Assembly (NCBI GenBank): GCA_028293365.1
Contig: JAQGOX010000893.1
Location: forward strand, 1-13,453
Origin: Verrucomicrobiales bacterium
GTDB lineage: Bacteria > Verrucomicrobiota > Verrucomicrobiia > Limisphaerales > SXQI01
Reading direction: 5' to 3'
Length of the DNA: 13,453 nt
The position numbers were made by a program, and so were the translations under genes. This document shows, in pieces, positions 7,058 through 13,453 of the stretch (positions within the stretch are counted from its first letter, which is position 1; the number at the start of each line of letters is the position of its first letter). The notes beneath the pieces are model-generated. The model was not told the DNA's origin, did not search any database, and saw only the letters and a list, made by a program, of their open reading frames with translations.

Positions 7058-7275
7058 AACTGGAACCGTAACCGAACGGGTAGAAATTGCATCTGTAAAA
7101 TGAGAAGGGGGCTGGCGACGGAGGAAAGAAGCCTCTCGGGTCAAGATGGGCGATAATCATTCGGTTTATTTCGAGAAATACCGACGATGCATAGAAAAGC
7201 GCCAGGGTTCCCGATAGGTAAAGCAAATATAAGCTATTTGTCAGAGGGTTCTGGAGTCGGTAGTATGGACGACGT

Positions 7276-8421
7276 ATGAAGCTTCCCCACGCATTTCTGG
7301 CAGCAGGACTATTACTCCTTCACACCACCGTTTCCGCATCAACAAATATTCCGGTGCGCATGTTCTGTTTGAGTTTGGCTCTGGATCGCTCCACCACTTT
7401 CCAGAACGGGGAGGAATTTGATCTTGAAGTAACCTCCCTTGATTCGACCCAGCCGGCTAATGGGGAAATGGCTGCGCTTTCTGAGGATGAAAGTGACTAT
7501 TCCAACGGCGGCCTGTTATTTTTCTATGAGCCGTTGATTTTAGATGGGCCCATTCCGATGCGTTTTGCGATCGATGTTCCCGCGTATGTGGATTCCGATA
7601 ACGATGGAATTCACGACTTCTTCGAGGCATCTGCCGCAGTCGATTCGTCCAGCGCAGGAGCCTATATCGATCCGACGGACGGACACCAATATGCTTTGAA
7701 CGCAAAATGGACTCGGAACGCGGGATCTGCGAGCGGAGTATGTCAACTGCAATTGCCGCATCTTGGTCTGACGTTCAAACCGGTCTTTCATTTGCTCGAA
7801 TATACCGGGTCTTTCTCGTATCAACGTAGTGGCACCAATATTTCCGCGCAGGTTGCGCTGCAGCAGACCGGAGCGGAAAGTAATATGTTGAATGGCTCAA
7901 TGGCATTTCAGATTGCCGGAACGAACGCGCTGAATATTGCCATCAGTCAACTATATCGTGCGCCGGATGCGACCGTGCAAACCTCGGCCAGCTATATGGA
8001 CCTCACGGCAACCACCCATTTCGGCGACATCGTTCTGGATCTCGATAACACGGTTTATTCCGGCGTTCTGTTTCTAAGCGATGGCGAGCCAGCGACCGCG
8101 GCACCCGATTATCAGGCATGGATTGTGGTTTTTCGCGATACCAGTGACGCCAACACAAATGGCAATCCGGATCTTACGGATCCAGCCCAGACTGGCGGGG
8201 TAACGCCGCCGATGCTTTCGCTGGCGCTCGATTTAGGTCGCCTAAAATTGTCGATTGCCGGAACCCCTGGAGCATCGTACGATCTTGAGCAGAGCATGAT
8301 ATTACCTGCGGCATCCTGGACGAAAAACAGTTCCGTCACACTGACCAACTCGAATCAAATTATTGATCTCGGTCCCTTTGCGAACGTGACAACGTTTTAC
8401 AGGTTGCGAGCCGGGCAATAA
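7276..8421 (+). CDS. secreted protein with calcium-binding-like repeats and FYRL-type C-terminus
   Basis: I recognise no family over the whole of this 381-residue protein. It has a clear signal peptide (MKLPHAFLAAGLLLLHTTVS, cleavage near residue 21). DSDNDGIHDFFE (residues 106-117) and DANTNGNPDLTD (about 291-302) match the acidic thrombospondin type-3 / dockerin-like calcium loop pattern D-x-D/N-x-D/N-G-x-x-D. The last 60 residues (LKLSIAGTPGASYDLEQS ... WTKNSSVTLTNSNQ ... VTTFYRLRAGQ) form a small beta-rich module ending in FYRL. I associate this ending with many exported verrucomicrobial proteins, where it may mark sorting or surface attachment; that is inference. The centre is rich in Thr, Ser and Asn, consistent with an extracellular beta-sandwich. 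The gene stands alone, divergent from msrB across about 218 bases and 72 bases upstream of waaA. Confidence 0.78.
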   Translation: MKLPHAFLAAGLLLLHTTVSASTNIPVRMFCLSLALDRSTTFQNGEEFDLEVTSLDSTQPANGEMAALSEDESDYSNGGLLFFYEPLILDGPIPMRFAIDVPAYVDSDNDGIHDFFEASAAVDSSSAGAYIDPTDGHQYALNAKWTRNAGSASGVCQLQLPHLGLTFKPVFHLLEYTGSFSYQRSGTNISAQVALQQTGAESNMLNGSMAFQIAGTNALNIAISQLYRAPDATVQTSASYMDLTATTHFGDIVLDLDNTVYSGVLFLSDGEPATAAPDYQAWIVVFRDTSDANTNGNPDLTDPAQTGGVTPPMLSLALDLGRLKLSIAGTPGASYDLEQSMILPAASWTKNSSVTLTNSNQIIDLGPFANVTTFYRLRAGQ

Positions 8422-8493
8422 GAAGCCGACAATTGTAATTGGATCGGGACATTTTCGTTTCAAAGGGGTTGAGATAATCAGAATGCAGGCAGG

Positions 8494-9828
8494 ATGGCAG
8501 TCATTTACAATATACTCTTCACGTTCTTCTTCCTTCTCAGCGCACCCTTTTATTTTTTGAAGATGTGGCGGCGGGGAGGGTGGAAGGCAGGATTCGCGCA
8601 ACGCTTTTCGTATTACGACTCCCGGTTTAAAGCGGGATTGACCAACCGCCATGTGCTTTGGATTCATGCGGTCAGTGTGGGCGAGGTTAACATTGCCACA
8701 CAATTGATTCGGCAGCTTGAGACGCGTGCTCCCAATTTGAAAGTCGTGGTATCCACGACGACCTCTACCGGAATGGGTGAGTTGCGCAAAAAACTTCCGA
8801 CCCATGTCTTAAAAGTTTACTATCCGATCGATCGTCCGCGCTATGTGAACCGGGCCCTCCGGATTATCAACCCCGAGGCGATTGTCCTGGTGGAAGCCGA
8901 GATTTGGCCGAATTTTCTTTGGCGCGCCGCGGAACGCAGAATCCCGGTTTTCCTGGTGAACGCGAGGCTCTCCCAAAAATCTTTTTCTCGCTACAAGGCC
9001 GCTCGTTTCCTCTTTGGGCGTATTTTCGCTTCGTTCGCAGGTGTCGGCGTGCAAAACGAAGAAGATGCAGCGCGTGTGAAACAACTCGGTTGCCGCCCAG
9101 AGGCAGTTCATGTGGTTGGAAATCTAAAATTCGACGCGGCGAAGATCCATGAGCGTCCTCAAATTGATGTTCCGCGGTTATTGCGACAATTGGGTGTGCC
9201 TGAAGATGCGATCATATTGATTGGCGGCAGTACGCACGCGGGTGAAGAACAGATTTTGGCACAGCAATTTCAGGCACTGAAAAAAGCATTTCCAAAACTT
9301 TTTTTGATCGTGGTGCCCAGACACTTCGAGCGGGGGCGCGATGCCGGTGACGATATCGCGCGCGAGGGTGTTCGGGTGGTTTACCGAATGGAAATCAGCG
9401 CGGAAACCCAATTCAAACCCGGTGAGATCGAATGCCTGCTCGTCAACACGACGGGCGAATTAAAATATTTTTATGAGTACGCATCGATCATCTTCGTCGG
9501 GAAAAGTCTGACGTCGGAAGGTGGCCAGAATCCGATTGAACCAGGATCGCTCGGCAAGTCGATTATTTTTGGGCCGAATATGCAGAACTTTGAGGCGATC
9601 GCGGCGGCGTTCGTCAAGGGTAAGGCCGCCGTCCAGGTGCGGAACAAGGAAGAACTGTTCGGGGTATTGCAGAGTCTGCTGACGGATGAGCATAAGCGGG
9701 CGGAATTGGGTCGAAATGCGCTGGCGGTGGTGCGTCAGAACCAGGGCTCGATTGACAGAACGATTGATATGATATTGGAGAAGTTGGATTCTACTGAATT
9801 GTTTATTCCGGAAGCCAAGGGGCGGTAG
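8494..9828 (+). CDS. waaA: 3-deoxy-D-manno-octulosonic acid (Kdo) transferase
   Basis: WaaA (KdtA) moves Kdo from CMP-Kdo to the lipid A precursor, the first step of LPS core assembly, on the cytoplasmic face of the inner membrane. The 444-residue protein is full length with a GT-B fold (family GT30). It has an N-terminal membrane anchor (YNILFTFFFLLSAPFYFL) and HAVSVGEVNIA, carrying the catalytic Glu64. EAEIWPNFLWRA (134-145) follows. The C-terminal half has GGSTHAGEE (244-252), VVPRHFERG and GKSLTSEGGQNPIEPG (336-351). The last usually reads 'GG.N..EP' with His before Asn; here it is Gln (GGQNPIEP), a mild deviation. The ATG at 8494 fits the usual start of the anchor, although the AGG just before it is too close for a normal ribosome site. 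Whether it adds one or more Kdo residues cannot be told. Confidence 0.95.
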   Translation: MAVIYNILFTFFFLLSAPFYFLKMWRRGGWKAGFAQRFSYYDSRFKAGLTNRHVLWIHAVSVGEVNIATQLIRQLETRAPNLKVVVSTTTSTGMGELRKKLPTHVLKVYYPIDRPRYVNRALRIINPEAIVLVEAEIWPNFLWRAAERRIPVFLVNARLSQKSFSRYKAARFLFGRIFASFAGVGVQNEEDAARVKQLGCRPEAVHVVGNLKFDAAKIHERPQIDVPRLLRQLGVPEDAIILIGGSTHAGEEQILAQQFQALKKAFPKLFLIVVPRHFERGRDAGDDIAREGVRVVYRMEISAETQFKPGEIECLLVNTTGELKYFYEYASIIFVGKSLTSEGGQNPIEPGSLGKSIIFGPNMQNFEAIAAAFVKGKAAVQVRNKEELFGVLQSLLTDEHKRAELGRNALAVVRQNQGSIDRTIDMILEKLDSTELFIPEAKGR

Positions 9829-9944
9829 GCTGCTGATTTTTGCGTAACGCAGACTGGTAGTCTATGGCATTTCCAGCCGTGAGATGGTTAGCCGGAAGCG
9901 ATCATTCGGGAGAATCTTTCGGAAAGCAGCATCTCCGATGAATG

Positions 9945-10856
9945 TCAGCGTTTGGCGAATGCCGCCACATCCGGTAAAAGCCGCACATCAGCCACAAATT
10001 TCGCGAGCAACGGGGAATCATTGTCTTTCCGCCAGACAAGAGCAAAAGGCAACTGCAAATGCAAATCCGTTACCGGCAGCAAAACCACGCCTTCGGGACA
10101 TCGCCAACGTGTCGAATCGCTGACGAACGCCACACCCAGCCTGCACGACACAAGGCTGAGAATGGTTGCCTGATCCAATGCTTCCTGGACGATGCGTGGA
10201 GATTTCAAGCCGCGACGGAAACATTCGTGCATCAGGCGGTCATAGTAGGCAGGGCTTTGTCGCCTGGGAAACCAGACAAAATCTGCGTTACTCATGTCAC
10301 GCAGTCGAAGTTTTTTCAATTTTGTCAGCGGATGCCCCTTCGGTGCAGCCAACACTAATCTTTGCGGTGCGACTTGGACTTGATCTAATTCGCGGTCTGT
10401 TTTCGGCATATTAAATACAAAGCCAGCATCCAGTCGACCAGATCGAACAGCTTCGACTTGCTCTATCGAGCTTAATGGATTTAGTTGCAGTTCTACATCT
10501 GGTTGCCTTTGACGGAACTGCCGGAATGAGTCTGGAACTACACCATGCCAGGATGCGCTTTCAGCAAACCCGACCCGCAATGTCCCAGACTGGCCGAGTG
10601 CGACACGCTTGGCGCGAGCCGTCGCCTCGTTCACTTGCTGCAGAATGCGGCGCGCATCTCCCAGAAGTGACTTTCCTGCCGCGCTTATTTTCACTCCGCG
10701 TGGCAAGCGGTCAAACAATTGGCAACCGATCTCCTCCTCCAAATCTTGAATCTGGCGGGAGAGCGCGGGTTGGGCGACGTGAAGCCGTTGTGCGGCACGT
10801 CCGTAATGCTGCTCCTCGCCAACCATCACAAAATATCGCAAGTGTCGCAATTCCAT
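9945..10856 (-). CDS. LysR-family transcriptional regulator
   Basis: This 303-residue protein is a standard LysR-type regulator. The N-terminal winged helix-turn-helix (about residues 1-60) has MELRHLRYFVMVGEEQHYGR and AAQRLHVAQPALSRQIQDLE, with FDRLPRGVKISAAGKSLL following. A linker helix leads to a periplasmic-binding-protein-like effector domain (about 92-295), opening with GTLRVGFAESASWHGVVP. The family normally activates a divergent operon in response to a small ligand and often represses itself. Here the divergent partners are two short-chain dehydrogenases and a SnoaL-like protein, which are the expected targets. A perfect LysR-box inverted repeat lies three bases upstream of the ATG. 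Which ligand it senses cannot be read from the sequence. It converges on waaA with about 116 bases between the stops. Confidence 0.95.
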   Translation of the reverse strand: MELRHLRYFVMVGEEQHYGRAAQRLHVAQPALSRQIQDLEEEIGCQLFDRLPRGVKISAAGKSLLGDARRILQQVNEATARAKRVALGQSGTLRVGFAESASWHGVVPDSFRQFRQRQPDVELQLNPLSSIEQVEAVRSGRLDAGFVFNMPKTDRELDQVQVAPQRLVLAAPKGHPLTKLKKLRLRDMSNADFVWFPRRQSPAYYDRLMHECFRRGLKSPRIVQEALDQATILSLVSCRLGVAFVSDSTRWRCPEGVVLLPVTDLHLQLPFALVWRKDNDSPLLAKFVADVRLLPDVAAFAKR

Positions 10857-10858
10857 AC

Positions 10859-10877
10859 CGATACCTTACAAGTATCG
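10859..10877. promoter_or_regulatory. LysR-type operator (ATAC-N7-GTAT)
   Basis: CGATAC (10859-10864) and GTATCG (10872-10877) form a perfect 6-base inverted repeat around seven bases. The core ATAC-N7-GTAT satisfies the T-N11-A rule of LysR-regulator binding sites (T10862, A10874). It sits three bases before the lysR ATG and about 208 bases before the first dehydrogenase gene. This is the position expected for the site controlling both directions. Binding by this regulator is inferred from position and form. Confidence 0.65.
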
Positions 10878-10932
10878 TTTAGATAGTAAAGTTGCATTGG
10901 AAGCATTAATAGCAGTTCGATATTGTGGCAGC

Positions 10933-11055
10933 ATGGAACGTAACAAAAAATCGAAGAAAAAGCGCAAGGTAAAAGCGGGCGGGAAGCTCCGGCTGACATC
11001 GAAGCCGGTTCGCAAGCCGGGACTTATGATTCCACTGCCTGCGGCTTGGGAATAA
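10933..11055 (+). CDS. putative 40-residue basic small protein
   Basis: An ATG-started frame of 40 codons encodes a very basic peptide (MERNKKSKKKRKVKAGGKLR, then LTSKPVRKPGLMIPLPAAWE). It lies between the LysR operator and the first dehydrogenase, in the same direction. No known family is recognised, and no ribosome binding site is evident upstream ('tattgtggcagc'). Its stop is three bases before another tiny frame that overlaps the dehydrogenase start. It may be a genuine small protein, a leader peptide, or chance. The strongly lysine-rich start and change to a hydrophobic, Pro-rich end are not typical of random noncoding sequence, but length alone proves little. Confidence 0.35.
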   Translation: MERNKKSKKKRKVKAGGKLRLTSKPVRKPGLMIPLPAAWE

Positions 11056-11058
11056 TCA

Positions 11059-11088
11059 ATGAATCACAATAAAAAGAAAAACGTATGA
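11059..11088 (+). other. nine-residue leader reading frame overlapping the dehydrogenase start
   Basis: ATG at 11059 opens MNHNKKKNV and stops at TGA 11086-11088, sharing ATGA with the dehydrogenase start at 11085. It is preceded by only three bases after the stop of the 40-codon frame. The A-rich stretch has no Shine-Dalgarno sequence for the dehydrogenase itself. Translational coupling through this leader would explain how the next gene is started. It could equally be an accident of an A-rich leader. Confidence 0.3.
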
Positions 11089-11954
11089 AAAAGAAATCTA
11101 AAGTCTGGTTGGTAACTGGCAGCGCAAGCGGTTTAGGCCGCAACATCGCTGAAGCTGTGCTTGCATCGGGTGATCACCTTGTCGCAACCGCCCGCGACCC
11201 TCGCCGTCTTGAGGATTTGGTGAAGAAATTTGGCAATCAAATTCGCACCGCTCCGCTCGACGTGGCAGACGAGAAAGCGGCACAAGCATCTGTGCAGTTG
11301 GCAGTGGATGCCTTTCGCCGACTCGATGTCGTCGTGAATAACGCGGGATACGGCGACATCGCTCCCTTTGAGCAATTGAGTTCCGAAAAATTCAAGGCTC
11401 TGATGGACACAAATTTTTATGGCGTCGTCAACGTGACCCGCGCCGCACTGCCAATCATGCGCAAGCAAAAGAGCGGTTGCATTCTTCAAATTTCATCGGT
11501 AGGCGGTCGCCTGGCCCGTCCCGGCAGCACGGGCTACCATGCCGCCAAGTGGGCGGTCGGAGGATTCACCGAGTCGCTGGCGCAGGAAGTCGCTCCCTTC
11601 GGCGTGAAGATGTGCGCCCTCGAACCTGGGGGAATGCGCACGAACTGGGGCGTTCGCGCGAATAAAGAAACACCTGTTCTGCTCTCGGAATATGAACCGT
11701 CAGTGGGTGGGGTGGTCAAGGCGCTTGCGTCTTATTGGGGCAATGAAATCAGTGATCCCGCAAAAGTGGCGCAACTCATTCTCCGGCTGGCCGACAGCAA
11801 TAATCTTCCTGCACATCTTCTGATTGGCAGCGACGCGGTTGAATTTGCTGGTCAGGCCGAGGCGACGCGCGCAGCCGAGGCGAAACGCTGGCGAGGGGTC
11901 AGCGTCTCGACTGACTTCAACGCTTCCGGGCCTTTGCCTGCCGTGAAATTTTGA
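11085..11954 (+). CDS. short-chain dehydrogenase/reductase (classical SDR), first of two
   Basis: This 289-residue Rossmann-fold oxidoreductase is a classical SDR using NAD(P)H on an unknown alcohol or carbonyl. Signatures in order: cofactor motif TGSASGLG (residues 11-18), an ATARDPRR segment suggesting NADP preference through Arg37, NNAG (85-88), and TN (109-110). The catalytic triad is Ser138 (ISSVGG), Tyr151 and Lys155 (YHAAK). EPGGMRTNWG follows as the usual post-strand-6 lid. The family usually runs about 250 residues; the extra C-terminal part (about 240-289, ending GPLPAVKF) is typical of a subgroup of larger bacterial SDRs. The start follows the tiny leader frame with no visible ribosome site. 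The second dehydrogenase begins 35 bases after the stop. Divergence from lysR implies induction by the same ligand. Confidence 0.92.
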   Translation: MKKKSKVWLVTGSASGLGRNIAEAVLASGDHLVATARDPRRLEDLVKKFGNQIRTAPLDVADEKAAQASVQLAVDAFRRLDVVVNNAGYGDIAPFEQLSSEKFKALMDTNFYGVVNVTRAALPIMRKQKSGCILQISSVGGRLARPGSTGYHAAKWAVGGFTESLAQEVAPFGVKMCALEPGGMRTNWGVRANKETPVLLSEYEPSVGGVVKALASYWGNEISDPAKVAQLILRLADSNNLPAHLLIGSDAVEFAGQAEATRAAEAKRWRGVSVSTDFNASGPLPAVKF

Positions 11955-11989
11955 GCGATTCGACATTCACTGTAACCAGAAACCCATTT

Positions 11990-12793
11990 ATGAATACCTC
12001 ATCATCCGGCAATTCTTTTGACGCGAACGAATTCAAGGGCAAGCGCATTTTCGTGACTGGCGGCACTAAAGGCGCGGGCAAAGCAATTGCCGAACGCTTC
12101 CAACGCGGCGGAGCAACGGTCATTGTTACTGCGCGTTCCGTGCCCAAAGAAAAAGCGGACAATCATTTTATTCAGGCAGACGTTTCGGCTGCCGAAGGCA
12201 CGACGAAAGTAATCGATGAAATTCTGAATCGCTTTCAGGGAATTGATGTCATTATTCACAATGTCGGCGGCACGTCCGCACCGAGCGGCGGATTTATTAC
12301 CGTCACCGATGAAATCTGGCAGCAAAATCTGAATGAGAATTTGTTTCCCGCTGTCCGTTTGGATCGCGGACTTTTGCCGACGATGATCAAACAAGGTTCG
12401 GGCGTCATCATTCATATTTCGTCCATTCAAAGAACGCTACCGCTTTACGATTCGACTCTTGCTTACGCCGCTGCGAAGGCCGCACTCACAAATTACAGCA
12501 AAGGATTATCCAACGAAGTCAGCCCGAAAGGAATTCGAGTCGTCACGGTTTCACCCGGTTTCATCGAGACCGATGCCGCCACGAGAATGATTCAACGAAT
12601 GGCTGACAAAGATAAAAGTGATTATGCGGTGGCGCGGCAAAAATTGATGGATATGCTCGGCGGAATTCCCTTGGGTCGTCCAAATCAACCGTGCGAAGTT
12701 GCAGAACTCGTGGCCTTTCTCGCATCGGACAGAGCTTCGGCCATCACGGGAACTGAATATGTAATTGATGGCGGCACGATTCCGACGGTTTGA
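11990..12793 (+). CDS. short-chain dehydrogenase/reductase, second of two
   Basis: This 267-residue classical SDR has TGGTKGAG (residues 23-30), Arg49 in VTARS suggesting NADP, and an active site of Ser144/145 (HISSIQ) with Tyr159 and Lys163 (YAAAK). SPGFIETD and the C-terminal GTEYVIDGGTIPTV, a common FabG-like ending, complete the fold. The usual NNAG is replaced by HNVGG (90-94), which changes a residue normally holding the central beta-sheet; some SDR subgroups have this variation. The ATG at 11990 is preferred. A TTG at 11951 overlaps the previous stop and would add a poorly conserved 13-residue tail. The two dehydrogenases differ clearly in sequence, so they are not a recent duplication and may act on successive intermediates or different substrates. 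Codon choice looks somewhat more A+T-rich than upstream genes, possibly reflecting acquisition. Confidence 0.9.
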   Translation: MNTSSSGNSFDANEFKGKRIFVTGGTKGAGKAIAERFQRGGATVIVTARSVPKEKADNHFIQADVSAAEGTTKVIDEILNRFQGIDVIIHNVGGTSAPSGGFITVTDEIWQQNLNENLFPAVRLDRGLLPTMIKQGSGVIIHISSIQRTLPLYDSTLAYAAAKAALTNYSKGLSNEVSPKGIRVVTVSPGFIETDAATRMIQRMADKDKSDYAVARQKLMDMLGGIPLGRPNQPCEVAELVAFLASDRASAITGTEYVIDGGTIPTV

Positions 12794-12820
12794 GGGAGCA
12801 GAAAAACATGCACTAACGAG

Positions 12821-12826
12821 AAAGGA
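12821..12826 (+). promoter_or_regulatory. ribosome binding site for the SnoaL-like gene
   Basis: AAAGGA ends seven bases before the ATG at 12834. It decides the start of the NTF2-like gene against an in-frame ATG at 12765 inside the preceding dehydrogenase. It is the only convincing Shine-Dalgarno site in the right-hand module. Confidence 0.6.
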
Positions 12827-12833
12827 TACAAAT

Positions 12834-13175
12834 ATGAAACAAGCAACAAAATCGCTCAACCTCCCAAAACCCATCGCCGCCTACTTCGCCGCAGACAGGC
12901 GCGACGGCGAGGCCGTCTCACAGTGTTTCACCGACCATGCCGTTGTGAAGGACGAGGGACACACTCACAAAGGCCGGACCGCAATCAAAAAGTGGAAGAC
13001 GGATGCCTCGGCAAAGTATCAGTACACATGCGAGCCAATTGCGTGCGAAGGGAAGGAGGGGAAGACGGTCGTCACCAGCCATCTGGTTGGAAACTTTCCC
13101 GGCAGTCCTGTGGACCTTCGATTCTTTTTCCAACTTGAAGGCGACCGGATCGCGTCGTTGGAAATCATTCCGTGA
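12834..13175 (+). CDS. NTF2/SnoaL-like small protein
   Basis: This 113-residue protein has the cone-shaped NTF2 fold pattern: an N-terminal helix (PKPIAAYFAADRRDGEAVSQ), the 'FTDHAVVKDEG..HKGRTAIKKW' segment typical of SnoaL-like proteins, then a long beta-sheet (VVTSHLVGNFPGSPVDLRFF ... GDRIASLEIIP). Such proteins bind or isomerise small hydrophobic compounds (polyketide cyclases, ketosteroid isomerases), but many have no known reaction. I cannot name catalytic residues; Asp and His in TDHAV are candidates only. A good ribosome site precedes ATG 12834. The gene is last in the LysR-controlled unit, 40 bases after the second dehydrogenase, so it probably handles the same molecules. A GC-rich hairpin lies about 50 bases downstream. 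Confidence 0.85.
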   Translation: MKQATKSLNLPKPIAAYFAADRRDGEAVSQCFTDHAVVKDEGHTHKGRTAIKKWKTDASAKYQYTCEPIACEGKEGKTVVTSHLVGNFPGSPVDLRFFFQLEGDRIASLEIIP

Positions 13176-13198
13176 GCGATAATTTCAAAGCCGAGTAT

Positions 13199-13453
13199 TC
13201 ACAGGGATAATACGGTCGCTTTGCGCGCGCCAACCGGCGCGCACCGGACGCGAGTTTGGCTTGTTTGTGGCCGACCATTGAGAGTTCCAACAAAGTCGTC
13301 GTACATCGGCTCGTGTTCCAGCCCCTCACGTTCTGATGAGAACATTTGGCGGTGGCGGGCACAGCACAAGACCCAAAACATAGGGGATCTGTCCAAATTC
13401 TCGGACGGAATCCTCGCCAGACAGCCAGAAAAAGAAGGCGAATCGTTTCCCGA
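13199..13453 (-). CDS. possible C-terminal part of an unrecognised gene, running off the window
   Basis: On the minus strand one frame stays open from the window edge to a TGA at 13199-13201, about 84 codons. Its product includes FWVLCCARHRQMFSSEREGL and MYDDFVGTLNGRPQ and matches nothing I know. It crosses the GC-rich hairpin and is Arg/Ser-rich near its end, which weakens the case. It is as likely to be noncoding as a gene end. Confidence 0.2.
   Translation of the reverse strand, partial: SGNDSPSFSGCLARIPSENLDRSPMFWVLCCARHRQMFSSEREGLEHEPMYDDFVGTLNGRPQTSQTRVRCAPVGARKATVLSL
13225..13242. other. GC-rich perfect hairpin after the SnoaL-like gene
   Basis: GCGCGCC (13225-13231) pairs with GGCGCGC (13236-13242) around a four-base loop (AACC). 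It could stop transcription of the dehydrogenase operon, but no T-run follows on either strand, so it would need Rho or would only protect the mRNA end. The rest of 13176-13453 shows no recognisable gene. Confidence 0.4.

Noticed and set aside
7058..7275. Divergent promoters between msrB and the secreted protein
   Set aside because: A TTGACC (minus strand, about 7138-7143) and a TATAAG-like box are present but have no correctly spaced partner elements, so no promoter is called.
8302..8805. 167-codon minus-strand open frame across the 7276-8421 and waaA genes
   Set aside because: It spans two genes and the gap between them and has no recognisable domain.
9841..9863. Two adjoining small palindromes (TGCGT-A-ACGCA and AGACT-GGT-AGTCT) between waaA and lysR as a bidirectional terminator
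   Set aside because: Stems are only five bases, no T-run follows on either strand, and they share a base so cannot both form fully.
10475..10882. 135-codon plus-strand open frame opposite lysR
   Set aside because: Antisense to the conserved LysR helix-turn-helix region; arginine-rich shadow.
10933..10980. KKKRKV within the 40-residue frame, identical to a eukaryotic nuclear localisation core
   Set aside because: A lysine-rich run gives this by chance; nothing else points to a eukaryotic-targeted effector.

Overview
The window reads as a chromosomal segment of a Gram-negative, aerobic bacterium, most likely a member of the Verrucomicrobiota (Pedosphaera/Limisphaera-like lineages). This is inferred, not proven. 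The supports are: an LPS-core Kdo transferase (outer membrane); a caa3-type oxidase cluster with the small subunit IV; a secreted PQQ-like propeller protein starting with the 'DWPRFLGP' signature common in PVC bacteria; and a secreted protein ending in 'FYRL', a C-terminal pattern I associate with verrucomicrobial exported proteins. Base composition is moderate (about half G+C by eye). No rRNA, tRNA, CRISPR array or intact insertion sequence was seen.

Layout. Positions 1-1326 (+) hold the end of a cytochrome oxidase operon: the 3' end of ctaD, then ctaE and ctaF, all overlapping. Positions 1350-2717 (-) encode an exported subtilisin-like protease with an unusual STN-like N-terminal domain. 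Divergent to it lies a membrane-anchored GrpE-like protein (2891-3703, +). It faces a convergent, unrecognised CC/CxxC protein (3720-4328, -). After a hairpin-rich gap comes an exported PQQ-like beta-propeller protein (4495-5865, +). Two genes on the minus strand follow: an exported methionine sulfoxide reductase B (6509-7057) and, downstream, a TPMT-type methyltransferase (5897-6490). A secreted protein of unknown role (7276-8421, +) and the Kdo transferase waaA (8494-9828, +) come next.

The right end (9945-13175) is a classic LysR-type module. A LysR regulator (-) diverges from two short-chain dehydrogenases and an NTF2/SnoaL-like protein (+), which probably form one operon. The LysR start codon abuts a perfect inverted repeat of the LysR-box form (ATAC-N7-GTAT). 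Two tiny lysine-rich reading frames lie in tandem between this operator and the first dehydrogenase, the second overlapping its start codon. The module probably responds to a small carbonyl or quinone-like molecule, but the substrate cannot be read from the sequence. The last 278 bases hold a GC-rich hairpin and an unrecognised minus-strand frame running off the edge.

No clearly novel multi-gene system was found. The most interesting items are the STN-domain protease, the membrane-anchored GrpE-like protein beside the CC/CxxC protein, and the small-ORF chain under the LysR operator.
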